Shown: one piece after another, positions 1 through 10,944 of the stretch
Layout of the letters: each line of letters begins with the position of its first letter
Numbering within the stretch: position 1 is the stretch's first letter
Assembly: GCA_028641055.1 (NCBI GenBank)
Contig: CM054060.1
Coordinates: 315,461,682 to 315,525,681, forward strand
DNA: 64,000 nucleotides
Direction of reading: 5' to 3'
Source of the DNA: Alopecurus myosuroides
Taxonomy: Eukaryota > Streptophyta > Magnoliopsida > Poales > Poaceae
The notes under the pieces: model-generated
What the model saw: only the letters and a program-made list of their open reading frames with translations
What the model was told of the DNA's origin: nothing
Databases searched by the model: none
Translations under genes and position numbers: made by a program

Positions 1-436
1 TTCTTGTAGTTGCGGATGCTTGCAAGGGGTATAATCACAAGTATGTATTAGTCTTGGATGGGACGGTACATTAGCATAGGTTCACCCACACAACACTTAT
101 CAAAACACCTAAGATTATTCAGCGGCATGGAACAAAAGCACTTGAAAAAAACCTCCCTTGTGTCCTCGAGAACGTTTGTTAATCATAAGTAAAACCACCG
201 GCTTGTCCTTTGCTGAAGAAAGGATTGGTCCAATTGCTGCAATTATTACTACTGCAAGTTATTTACTCGCACTTTATTTATATGCAATATCAAAAACCCC
301 TACAAATTTATCTTTCAATATTTACAGTTATTCCTTCATCAAAACTGTTTGTCAACACCTTCTGCTCCTCGTTGGGTTCGACACTCTTATTTATCGAAAG
401 TACTACGATACACCTCCTATACTTGTGGGTCATCCA
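1..436 (+). repeat. Athila-type gypsy LTR, 3' part (5' end outside window)
   Basis: This is the tail of a 5' LTR. It is followed ten bases later by a primer-binding site and then by gag, so it is read on the + strand. It ends near CTTGTGGGTCATCCA. The same family recurs in opposite orientation at 60161-60597, and the two align along nearly their whole shared length. The LTR start is outside the window, so length and target duplication cannot be given. Confidence 0.8.
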
Positions 437-446
437 GACTATTTTC

Positions 447-464
447 TGGCGCCGTTGTCGGGGA
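447..464 (+). promoter_or_regulatory. Primer-binding site, tRNA-Asp-like
   Basis: The sequence TGGCGCCGTTGTCGGGGA follows the LTR end. Athila-type elements of grasses use this type of site for minus-strand priming. It differs by one base from the copy in the minus-strand Athila element at 55019-55037. Confidence 0.85.
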
Positions 465-550
465 GTGAAGCGCTATTGGGAAGTGGAATTGATAAAGGAA
501 GCTTCTGCTGTAAGTGTTGTTTTTATTACTGTGTATTGCTTTATTACACT

Positions 551-1680
551 ATGTTTGGATCTCCTTTTGAATCCTTATTTGCGGGCACTGCTACCACTGC
601 TAGGGTATTAAGTGACCCACCGCCTGATGATTTGGATCCTTGTAAAATAGCTATAGATTGTTAAACATTTAGGAATAACTGTTATTCAGGTGATGGAACT
701 ATCCATCCTGGTGATCATTTGCTCTTTTTACATGAATTATGCGAGCTGTTTAAGTGTGCAGGTATTACAATGGACCAAGTGAAGAGGAAATTATTCTCTA
801 TATCATTGATAGGTCGAGCCGCTAAATGGTTCAAACTGCTGAAAAATAGCCAGACTATTGGATGGGAGGAAATTGTACCTCTCTTTTATTCTAAATTCTA
901 TTATCCCAGTGAAATTCATAGAGATCGGAATTATATATATAATTTTTGGCTTCATGACGGAGAGAGTATTGCCTAAGCATGGGAGAGATTGAAGTTACTA
1001 ATGCTCAAATGCCCCATTCATGAGCTCCCCAGTAATATTGTTATTAATAATTTCTATGCAAGCCTTCCTCTTCATGATAAGGGTTTATTGGATGCTTATT
1101 GTTCTGGATCATTTACACGTATGAAGGATGAAGCTAAATGGGATCTTCTTGACTGTATTCAAGAAAACATTGAAGGATGGGAGAATGAAAAAGGTAGAAA
1201 GTCAGATATAAACTATGATTATGAATGCATTAAAACTTTTATGTCATCCGATGATTTTCATAATGTTAGTATTGTTTATGGTCTTGATTCTCAAGTTCCT
1301 GCAAACTTATATAAGGCTTTTGCTTCTTACATTGATATTCCTAAAAAGGAATGGGATAAGTACCATGCACCTTATAAAGATATTGTTAATTGTGTTCCTG
1401 CCAGAGATATAGAAATTCATATCGTTGATTCTATTGTGCCTGAACCTTATATTGAGAAAATGCTTTTCCCTGCTAAGGTAAAAGAACATTCTATGTTATC
1501 TAGTGTGTTTAATAAAAGTGCAAGGAAACTTGTAGAACCCGAGGAACAAATAACTGTAGAACCTATAGTAGCAATAGTAAAGGACCTTGTTTCTGAAAAT
1601 ATAGAAGAGGGACACATTATATTTTGTGAAGATGCTTCTAATATTGTCTCTCATCCTAGTAAATCTAGGAAACCTTTCCT
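551..1680 (+). pseudogene. gag: Athila-type gag (broken)
   Basis: This is the capsid-type gag of the plus-strand Athila element. The likely start is the ATG at 551 (MFGSPFESLF). One frame runs through two in-frame stops, at 662-664 and 974-976. A conserved gag core lies near 719-900 (LFLHELCELFKCAGIT, then RAAKWFKLL). The C-terminal half is acidic and low in cysteine. A one-base loss near 1678-1681 puts gag and the downstream protease out of frame. In the family, gag and pol are normally one continuous reading frame. It is not functional as read. Confidence 0.8.
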
Positions 1681-3775
1681 GTGATATCTGTTAGGATAGG
1701 TGATCGTTGCTATTATGGTTTGTGTGATATTGGTGCTAGTTCTGGTGCTATTCCTTATGAGCTTTATAAAGAAATCATGCATGAATTTGGTTCTTGTGAA
1801 CTTGAAGACATTGATGTGATTATTCAACTTGCTAATAGGGAATCTATTTCTCCAATTGGTATTGTTAGAGATGTGGAGGTATTATGTGGTAAAACTAAAT
1901 ATCCTGCTGATTTTCTAGTACTAGGCACTTCTGCTAGTGATACTTGTCCTATTATATTTGGTAGACCTTTCTTAAACACTTGTGGTGCTGTTATAGATTG
2001 TAAAAAGGAGAAAATCCTTACAAAGTTAGATGGGGAGTCTTATGAATTTAATTTCTCCAAATTTGCTAAAGCACCTTATGAAGTTGAATTACCTAATGAG
2101 AATAATAGAGTTGAACAATTGGCTGCTATTGCTATTGCTCTTGCTCCTAACAATCCTTTGCAACAATACATGGAAGACCACGAAAGTGATGTCTTTATGG
2201 AAGAAAGGAATGAAATTGACGAGGTTTTCTTACATCAGCCAGCGATGCTGAAACATAATTTACCAGTGGAAGATTTGGGTACCATATTACCACCCAAGGA
2301 GGATTGTGTTTTTGATTTAAAGCCTTTGCGTGACAATCTTAAATTTTCTCATATTGATGATAAGAAATTATATCATGTTATTATTAGTTCTAAACTTTCT
2401 GGTGAAGAAGAGGAGAGATTATTGGGAATATTGAGGAAACACATAGGTGCTATTGGTTACACTCTTGATGATTTAAAGGGAATTTCTCCTGCTATATGTC
2501 AGCATGCTATTAATATTGAACCTGATGCAAAGCCATTTGTTGAACATCAACGCTGTTTAAATCCTAAGATGAAGGATGTGGTAAGAAATGAGGTATTGAA
2601 ACTCCTTGATGCTGGTATTATTTATCCTATTGTTGATAGTAGATGGGTTAGTCATGTGCATTGTGTCCCTAAGAAAGGAGGGATGACTGTAGTGCCAAAT
2701 GAAAATAATGAACTTATTCCTCAAAGAGTAGTGGTTGGTTATAGGATGTGCATTGATTTTAGAAAGGTTTATAAAGTTACTAAGAAAGATCATTATCCTT
2801 TGCCTTTTATTGATCAAATGTTAGAAAGGTTGTCTAAGAAAACTCATTTCTGCTTTCTTGATGGTTATTCTGGGTTCTCTCAAATTGTTGTTAGAAAGAT
2901 CAAGAGAAAACAACTTTCACTTGTCCTTATGGAACCTATGCTTATAGACATATGCCTTTTGGTTTATGTAATGCTCCTGCTACTTTTCAAAGATGCATGT
3001 CTGCTATCTTTCATGGTTTTTGTGAAGAAATTGTGGAAGTCTTCATGGACGATTTCTCCGTCTATGGAACTTCTTTTGATAATTGTTTGCAGAATCTTGA
3101 TAAAGTTTTGCAGAGATGTGAGGAGACTAAGCTTGTTCTTAATTGGGAGAAATGTCATTTTATGGTTAATGAAGGAATTTTTCTTGGACATAAAATCTCT
3201 GAAAGGGGTATTGAAGTTGATAGAGCTAAAGTTGAAGCCATTGAGAAAATGCCCTGTCTCAGGGATGTCAAAGGTATTCGTAGTATTCTTGGTCATGCTG
3301 GTTTCTATAGAAGGTTTATTAAAGATTTCTCTAAAATATCAAAGCCTCTTACTAACTTTCTTCAAAAGGATGTACCTTTGTTTTTATGAAGATTGTAAAG
3401 AAGCTTTTGAAATTTTAAAGAAGGTTTTAATATCTTCCCCTCTTGTTCAACCACCTGATTGGAATTTAGCATTTGAAATTATGTGTGATGCTAGTGATTA
3501 TGCTGTAGGTGTTGTTCTTGGACAGCGGATAGATAAGAAGTTAAATGCTATTCATTATTCTAGTAAAAATCTTGATGCTGCTCAAAGGAATTATGCTACG
3601 ACTCAAAAAGAGTTCCTAGCTGTAGTTTTTGCTTGTGATAAATTTAGGCAGTATATTGTTGATTCTAAAGTTACTATTGATATTGATCATGCTGCTATTA
3701 AGTAACTTATGGAAAAGAAAGATGCTAAGCCTAGGCTTATTAGATGGGTGCTTTCTTTTACAAGAATTTGTTTTA
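1681..3775 (+). pseudogene. pol: Athila-type pol: protease, reverse transcriptase, RNase H (broken)
   Basis: The order is protease, RT, RNase H. The aspartic protease motif is GLCDIGASSGAIP near 1711-1750 (D-I-G-A-S). RT begins near 2560 (PKMKDVVRNEVLKLLDAG) and its active site reads VFMDDFSVYG near 3040-3070. RNase H lies near 3470-3705 (MCDASDYAVGVVLGQ). Frame changes occur near 2897, 3380 and 3775, and a TAA stands at 3703-3705, so at least four lesions separate the domains. Domain order (PR-RT-RH-IN) is that of Ty3/gypsy. The FMDD active site and the integrase sequence point to the Athila lineage. Confidence 0.9.
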
Positions 3776-5274
3776 CATATTGTGGATAGGAAGAGTGTTG
3801 AAAATCGTGTTGCTGATGATTTGTATAGATTAGAAAATATCCATGATGAACCTATTCCTGTTAATGATAGTTTCCCTAATGAACAGTTAGCTGCAATAAA
3901 AGTGATCTCTCAAGAGAGTCCATGGTATGCTGATTATGCTAACTTTACTGTTTCCAAGTATTTGCCTCCTATCTTTACATCTCAGCAAAGAAGAAAAATC
4001 TTCTATGATTTGAGGCATTATTTTTGGGATGACCCACACTTATATAAAGAAGGTGTTGATGGTATTATGAGAAGATGTGCTCCTGAAAATGAACAACGAG
4101 AGATATTGAGAAAATGTCATAGTAGTGCTTATGGAGGACATCACGCTGGAGATAGAACTGCACATAAGGTTCTACAATCAGGTTTTTATTGGCATACTCT
4201 CTTTAAAGATGCTAGGAAGTTTATTTTATCTTGTGATCAATGTCAAAGGGTTGGAAATATTTCTAGACCTAATGAAATTTCTATGAATCATTCTCTTGTT
4301 ATTGAACCGTTTGATTGTTGGGGTTTTGACTTTATGGGTCCTTTCCCTCCTTCACCAGGCTACACTCATATTCTTGTTGTTGTTGATTATGTTACTAAAT
4401 GGGTAGAAGCTATGCCTACTAAAAGTGTTGATGGTGAAACATCATTAAAAATGCTTAAAGACATTATTTTCCCTAGGTTTGGTGTGCCTAGATATCTTAT
4501 GACCGATGGGGGTTCTCATTTTATTCATGGTGGTTTTAGAAAGACTCTTGCTATATATGATGTTAATCATAGAATTGCCTCACCCTATCATCCTCAAACT
4601 AGTGGGCAAGTAGAATTATCAAATAGAGAAATCAAATCTATCTTGCAAAAGACTGTTAACAAATCTAGAAAAAAATGGTCTAAGAAATTAAATGATGCTC
4701 TGTGGGCTTATAGAACTGCGTATAAAAACCCCATGGGCATGTCTCCTTATAAGATGGTTTATGGAAAAGCTTGTCACTTGCCTCTAGAATTAGAACACAA
4801 AGCTTATTGGGCAGTGAAAGACCTAAATAGAGATTTTAAATTGATGGTGAGAAAAGGTTGTTTGACTTAAGTTCTTTAGATGAATGGAGGAGTGAAGCAT
4901 ATGAAAATGCTAAGCTCTTTAAACAGAAAGTTAAAAGGTGGCATAATAAGAGAATTATTAAAATAGAATTTCATGTTGGTGAGAAAGTGTTATTGTATAG
5001 GTCTCGTCTCAGATTTTTTGTAGGAAAATTACTCTCGAGATGGGAAGGACCTTTTGTTATCGAAGAGGTATATTGTTCAGGGGAAATTATAATTGTTTCC
5101 CTTGAAGACAACATTTCACAAGTGGTGAATGGCCAAATACTCAAGCATTATATTTCTGGAGATCCTTATAATGAAAATATTGATTCTATTCAAGCCATGA
5201 ACCCGAAAGAATTTGTTAAGAAGCATATTCAGAAACTTCAGAGTCAGTTTTCGAATAGGTATCGGTTTTGGTAA
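3776..5274 (+). pseudogene. int: Athila-type integrase (broken)
   Basis: The N-terminal HHCC zinc finger is visible ([20 protein letters not shown], then CDQCQ) near 4110-4245. The DDE core follows: D in [11 protein letters not shown] in LMTDGGSHF and E in [11 protein letters not shown] (about 4320-4640). The C-terminal part shows GEKVLLYRSRLR and WEGPFVIEEV after a frame change near 4850. The reading ends at a natural-looking TAA at 5272-5274. Integrase inserts the cDNA into the genome. Frame breaks before and inside it show it is dead. Confidence 0.9.
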
Positions 5275-5800
5275 GAAAACGTTTGCGAAATATCTTCCAA
5301 CATTTATTTATACTTTTTTTTGGGAAAATATGAAAAAAAATATGAGCCGGAAACGAGGCGGAGAAGGAGCCCGGAGGCTCCACACCATGGGGTGGCGCGG
5401 GCCCACCCCTGGCCGCGACAACCTATGGTGTGGGCGCCCCGGAGCCCCTCTCCGACTCGTTTTCGACCTAGACTTTCCTTTCGTTATGAAATTTTTTGCT
5501 ATATAATCCCCCGGATCCCCCGAGGTCCGTATATCGTTTTATCGTTGTGTTTCTGTTTCGAGCTGTTTCTGCCAGGATCTGTCTTCAGTTTTAGAAACAT
5601 ATCTCCGCGACATGCTCCTTTTTCTCACCTCTGTGTTCGACGGCTACCTTTCTGTGCTCTCCTAGATCAAGATCAGCTTCCGATCAATTCCTCTGGGGAG
5701 CTACTCTGTGGCATCTCTCTTGTTATGACGAGTGCGTGTTCGATGGAGGAGCCCCTAACTAATTCCCGTCCGCGACATGGATTTTTTTTCAATTTATTCA
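5275..5800 (+). other. Athila 3' non-coding tail, truncated
   Basis: This stretch follows integrase and has no credible gene. It holds a GC-rich part near 5340-5460 and then a TATATAATCCCCC-type stretch near 5500, typical of sequence between Athila pol and the 3' LTR. No 3' LTR is recognisable, so the element is truncated near 5790-5800. That boundary is approximate. Confidence 0.55.
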
Positions 5801-6387
5801 TGAATAAGAAATTATAGCACGTCGATATATTCATGGCGGAAATGATGATGTTGTGCCAATGGTGCTTGCTAATCTTTGGTAAATTTTATTTTCACGTGCC
5901 ATGTATGCATTCAAAGCACTGAACTACCTTATGGTATTCCACTCCCCTCTCATAAAAGAAGAACACGTTGTAAATACATAGGAGCACAGACAGTTTCATT
6001 TTCGTGCACTGTATTGTGTGTTAGGTTCAATTTAGTGTTATGCTGATATCTACATTCACAATATCTTTCCTTTGCCATGTGAAATGAAAACCCTAACATA
6101 TAAGGTTATGAAAAAACACTTATCTCTTTTACTGAATAGACAATAGTACTTTACCTCTTCAGTGGATTATTTTCTAAAACTCTGAAGAAATATACTTGTA
6201 ATCAGGATCTGATTATTTTGTAATGAGGACGCCTATTTTTGGCTGTGCGGACTGGGTCCTCGGCCAGGCAGGGTACGTGTAATGCAAAACCTGAATATCA
6301 TCGACAGCCTTGACAAGTTTTTTATGTTATCAACAAAATCCCTTCTCTGAATCCTGTTTGTTCTTTGTGTTGGTCTTTCTTCACTAG
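5801..6387. other. Non-coding, no recognisable repeat
   Basis: This is AT-rich sequence between the truncated Athila and the first exon-like piece. I see no long open frame, LTR, TIR or tandem array. It may be intron or flanking DNA of the broken gene that follows. Confidence 0.4.
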
Positions 6388-7657
6388 GTCCTTCGGCACA
6401 TTTACTCACTGCAACTTGAAGAAGATATGGATGAAGTTGTGTTTGCATCGTCAGCTGCAAGATATCTCGAAATCGATCACCTCGACCAGGCTGGGAAAAA
6501 ACTAAAGGCTGTGCTGAAGTTTCCGGTGGATATAGAATCAGATATGAAGAATTCGCAGTGGGTTCATTTGTATAGACATATGTCATGAACCACCATCCAT
6601 TTATACCTGACACTGTGCTATTGACTTTCTGTATTGATAAAACAGTGGATCATGCTTAGGATGTTTATCTCGGATAATCAACCTTTGTCTGGCCCATTTG
6701 TCCTGTGGGTTTTAGTTATGTACAGCGTGGTTACTTATGTTGCATAAGGGAAAAACTATTTTGTTCCATGGTTTAGATAATACATCTGATGTAGTGTTGA
6801 AAGTGATTTGTATACGTAACTATGCATTTCTTCATTCAAAATAATTAGGATGGGATTATCCATATAGTGGAAAATCTGTTTATCCAGCACAGTTCTTTAT
6901 CAACTTCAGGTTATCTATGATGTTAGTATGTTTCCTTTGAGCATTTGCATGGTATTGACATTGTTTATTCCTTCACTCAAACTGATCAAGAGGTGAAACC
7001 TTAAACTCACTTCCCATAGCCTGCTGTAATCTTCTAACTACCATCTACCACTTACTAGAAGTGGTAGTATGTATAAATTATAGAAAAAGAAGTGAAGTAG
7101 ATACTGAAAAGGTAAGATCGATAGAGCTTACTGTAATATCCATGGTCATCATCCCGGTGGTTCCGACGCTCAGTTTTCCTGATAGGAATACCATCTAGCG
7201 TTCCCTACACTACACAACTATCATATTTTTGGTAATTGTTTTTGCTACAGTTGGTGTTTCTTGTCTGAATTGTTTCAAGATGAGATCACTCTTGCATCCA
7301 GGTAAACTGATTAAGGAAAAACATTTCAACGGATATCTCAGTTTCTTTTTACAATAGCAGGTTGTAACAAATGCAAAATCAAAACAAGTAGATGAACAAA
7401 TAATCAATTGCCAAATCTTTACTATTAAGATGGAAACGATGGTGTGTTGCCAGTGAACTGGTGTGTCACCTAAACGGCGAGAAGTATGTCAGCTATTTTT
7501 TTCGATTGCTTAGATAGTAGGATTAAATTATGCACTACAACTAGCTGGAATATTTTGTATAAATTTATATCTAACATTATTTGGTGATCCTACAACACTT
7601 GTATTCAGGGAGGAAGAAGTCGCTAATGATAAGATTGATGGCATGCTGAGAAGTTAT
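6388..7657 (+). pseudogene. Exon-like fragments of an unidentified gene
   Basis: Three short open pieces have plausible splice borders on the + strand. Piece 1 (about 6388-6569, after TTCACTAG) encodes text such as EEDMDEVVFASSAARYLEID. Piece 2 (7251-7301, after TTTTGCTACAG and before GTAAACT) encodes FLSELFQDEITLAS. Piece 3 (7609-7657, after GTATTCAG) encodes EEEVANDKIDGMLRSYV, and pieces 2 and 3 join in phase. The DNA between them is AT-rich like plant introns. I do not recognise the protein. With no start or end visible, a captured gene fragment, perhaps carried by a Helitron (see 41792-41795), is more likely than a working gene. Confidence 0.4.
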
Positions 7658-8236
7658 GTGTATGTTCCATCTCTTTTTATCCTTATGGAGTTATGGGAGC
7701 ATGCAGAATGCGATTGTTGTTGAAATATCTGTTATTTTATTGTGTTCCGAATCCCATACATGTTGTACTACATATAGAGTCCTAACAGATTATGGAAAGA
7801 CAACCGTGCTAAATATAGCATGTCTACAACTCTGTTTCGTGTCCGCCAAGAAAGAGAGTTGTTTACCCCCCAATATATATTACGAGGTAGTCATAGAATA
7901 GATTGTGAGATCTAAAGAGAGAGATTGTGAGATCAAGAGAGATATCCACCAGATTAGCACGTAGAGGGTTTGTGCTCTCGTGTATAGTAATAATCCTCAA
8001 TTATAGTGATACGCCGTTACGCGTTCCGTGGTTTTTCCCATAAGGGTTTTTACGTAAAAATCCGTGTTCTTATTCTTCATTGATCTACTTTTCGCTGCGC
8101 CGTTTTGTGACAATATCATCGCTAGGATTTTTGAAAAAAATGGTTGCTTCTATCATCTTCATATCAGATTTTGTTTATCTGTGTATATTCCATCTCCTTT
8201 TATCCTAATGCGCCATTCAAGCGTGCCCCTTCAAAG
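7658..8236. other. No clear feature
   Basis: This is low-complexity AT-rich DNA after the third exon-like piece. Short open frames are present but have no family signature. Two neighbouring near-identical GAGATTGTGAGATC motifs occur near 7900-7940. Confidence 0.35.
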
Positions 8237-8414
8237 CCGGCCATGCGCCGTTGGAGCCTTGGAGGTGCGTCGGTCTGAAGGGATCACAGTGGAGCGGCAG
8301 TAGCTAGGCATCTTTTGGCAAGGTTGTGGCGGACATGATTTACACGATTATGGTGGGGGAGAGGGAGGGAGAGAGAGAGAGAGGGAGAGGGAGATTTTTT
8401 GTGTGTTGAGACGA
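8237..8414 (+). repeat. Left copy of a ~180-bp direct duplication
   Basis: The segment from CCGGCCATGCG to GTGTTGAGACGA is nearly identical to 27179-27362, in the same orientation. It includes a purine-rich GGGAGAGAGAG tract. The two copies bracket the minus-strand gypsy element exactly, the left copy abutting truncated integrase and the right copy abutting the LTR. It is far too long for an ordinary 5-bp retrotransposon target duplication. Confidence 0.85.
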
Positions 8415-9300
8415 GTGAGCAGCAGCTTCTTTAGGCCAGCCGAAACTAATCCGTTGAATTATTCGACTTGGCCGTTAGTTTGCGGGCGAGGTACGGAAGA
8501 GAAACTGAGAGTTATCCACTTTTCCTTGTAGAAGTCTTGAGTTTTTTTTGGCTGTGAAGTTGGTCTCGTTATCGGTGATGATGTTGTGTGGGACACCGAA
8601 CCTGCACACGATGGAGTCGAGGAATCTCACGGCGCACTCGGCGTCTTATGATGTGACTGGCATAGGCTCTATCCATTTCGTGAATTTGTCGACTGCTACC
8701 AGCAGGTGGGTGTATCCTCCAGGTGTTGATTTCTGCAGTGGCCCCACCATGTCTAGCCCCCATCGAGCGAAGGGCCAGGAGATGGGGATCATGTGGAGTT
8801 CTGTGGCCGGTGCGTGTGGCTTGGGCGCGAACTTCTGGCAGGCGTTGCATCTGTCGACAAGATCTTTGGCGTCTCTGGCTGCCGTGAGCCAGTAGAATCC
8901 TGCCCGAAAGGCTTTCACCACGATTGCTCTCCAGCTTCGTGATGTCCGCAGTCGCCTTGGTGTATATCACGGAGCAATTCCTTGCCGTCCTCGGGTGCGA
9001 TGCACCTCTGGAGTACTCCTGATATACTTTGCTTGTATAGTTCTCCTTTGATCACCCGAAAGGATTTGCTGCGTCGTACTATCTGTATAGCCTCGCAAAT
9101 GTCCGCTCGGAGCTTTTGTTGGACAAGTAGTCGAGGTATTTCTGCGTCCAGATTGGCTCGACCAAGAAAACTTGCCTTGAGATGTTATGGATGAGCTCGA
9201 TGAGGGCGATTTGGTGGCTGGCTTCTGTTTCCGCTACTGCGGGTGTCTCTGCTGGCTTTTTGACCTTGACTGATCTTTTTCATATCTTTTTGTAGTAGAT
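8415..9300 (-). pseudogene. int: Integrase of outer gypsy, truncated
   Basis: The minus strand encodes AFRAGFYWLTAARDAKDLV and CNACQKFA (zinc finger cysteines), then WGLDMVGPLQ and VAVDKFTKWIEPMPV, which hold the first catalytic aspartate. A stop interrupts near 8640, after which RFGVPHNIITDNETNF (second aspartate region) follows in frame. The reading ends at 8415, next to the ~180-bp duplication, before the C-terminal domain is complete. Confidence 0.85.
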
Positions 9301-9329
9301 TCTTGGTGGAACAGAGGCGTTTGTGGACC

Positions 9330-10362
9330 CTATGTTTGCCATTCTATATGCTCTTTGTTGCTTGGTCGTGCGATGTGCTTCAGCTCGCATCCCTTGAAAC
9401 TTCCTTCGAGTGGGTTGTATATGTCCCGATAAGCGATCATGTTATATGCGACAGCGTCACACTCCTTCATCGTCTGCTGCACGATAAGATTGGAGTCTCC
9501 GTATATCATTAGTCGAGTGGATCCGCAAGCGATCGCCATCTTCATGCCGTGTAAGAGCGCCTCGTATTCCGCGTCGTTGTTTGATGCTGGATCATCGGGA
9601 GGGAAATCGAGCCGCAGGACGTACTGGAGCTTGTCTTCTCTTGGCGATATCAAGATTACTCCGGCTCTAGCCAATTAGTTTCTCTTCGACCCATCGAAGT
9701 ACATTATCCAAGAGCTCGTGTACTCGGGTGGTCCTGGCGTTTGCAGGTCTGTCCACTCAGAGAGGAAATCTGCTACTACATGGGACTTGATGTTCCCAGG
9801 CATGTGTCTATGATGTCCCAGGCGCCCAGCTCGATGCTCCACTTCGCGATTCTTCGAGATGCCATTGGATTTTTCATGATTGTATCGAGTCATGCGTCGT
9901 TTAGCACCGTGACGGTATGCTCCTGGAAGTAATGTTTGAGCTTGCGGGCTGTGAAGACCACCCCATACGCGAGTTTCTGATAGTGGGGGTATCATTGTTT
10001 GCACGGTGACAGTACCTTGCTGAGGTAATAGATTGGCCTCTGTACGCCGTGTGCCTTTCCCTCCTCTGGTCGCTCGACCAATAGTACTGTGCTCACCACT
10101 TGATTTTTTGCGGCTAGGTATAGGTACAAGAGCTCCCTTTCCTGAGGTGTGGCCAATATTTTCTTGCTCTGGAGTACCTTTTCTAGGTCGATGAACACCT
10201 GCCTCGCTTCGGGTGTCCACTCGAACTTGTCAGTTTTCTTCAACAGTTTGTAGAAGGGGAGCGCTTGCTCGCCCAATCTTGCGAGAATCTGCTGAGGGCT
10301 GCCAGTCGCCCTGCGAGCTGTTGCACGCCGCGAAGGTTGGTTGGTTCTTTCATCGTCAAGAT
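9330..10362 (-). pseudogene. pol: RNase H plus second (archaeal-like) RNase H of outer gypsy
   Basis: The piece 9992-10276 encodes the RT connection and first RNase H (LPFYKLLKKTDKFEWTPEA, PIYYLSKVLSP). The piece 9330-9674 encodes a second RNase H (WIMYFDGSK just upstream, then NDAEYEALLHGMKMA and YGDSNLIVQQ). Frame breaks and stops lie between them. Two RNase H domains in series are characteristic of Tat-clade gypsy elements. The left part of RT is displaced to 22434 and beyond by the inner insertion. Confidence 0.85.
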
Positions 10363-10904
10363 TGTCGGATATATACTGAATAGGGGTATATCAGATGGTA
10401 GTCATAAGTGTCGGATTACCAGGGTGGCCCAAGTGGTAGTGGGCTATGGTCCATTGGGCGGCCCAGTAACCTGACGCACAGAAGCCGGATTCTAGAAGGA
10501 CCCGGATCACGGCCCACGTGATCTGGCTTGGAGGAGAAGACGGATTCCTTACTTTCCAAGTTAGAAGTTACCGTAGTCTTCTAGGTTTCCTGTTCTGTAT
10601 GCCCTAACCTGGCTATTATATAAAGCCGGACGGGAGATAAGATTGATAGACAAGAAGCTATAGGCTAACTCGCCGGGAAGTTGATCCTCATCGAATAGCT
10701 AGATCTAAACCTCACCTTGTAATTATGTACACATGCTTTAGTCCTGATTAGTGAGATTGCAAGAGTAGGAATGTCGTATTACCACGACGTACCGAACCTG
10801 GGTAAATCCTGTGTCATTGTCTACAACGCTATCCCGTTACCCCACGTCTCTACCCGTAGTCTCATGGCACCCCCGTCTATGAAAACTACTACGATGTCTC
10901 GACA
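10363..10904 (+). repeat. 5' LTR of inner gypsy
   Basis: The 542-bp LTR begins TGTCGGATATATACTGAATA and ends GATGTCTCGACA. It matches 21892-22433 with about 11 substitutions and no indel. A TATA box lies at 10617-10624. Confidence 0.97.
10617..10624 (+). promoter_or_regulatory. LTR TATA box
   Basis: TATATAAA lies in the middle of the LTR within GGCTATTATATAAAGCC. It is the obvious core promoter for the genomic RNA and is conserved in the 3' LTR. Confidence 0.7.
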
Positions 10905-10905
10905 G

Positions 10906-10923
10906 TTGGCACCCACCGTGGGG
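10906..10923 (+). promoter_or_regulatory. Primer-binding site
   Basis: TTGGCACCCACCGTGGGG begins one base after the LTR end. It resembles the TTGGCGCCTACCGTGGGG site of the gypsy element at 61309, so the two elements probably use the same tRNA primer. Confidence 0.85.
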
Positions 10924-10944
10924 CTAACGACGTCAGGCGTGAAG

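Noticed and set aside
158..550. Open frame at the window start
   Set aside because: It lies mostly in the LTR and PBS. Only the part from the ATG at 551 belongs to gag.
7030..7075. Small hairpin (ACCACTTACTAGAAGTGGT) as a microRNA
   Set aside because: Stem and loop are too short, and there is no supporting context.
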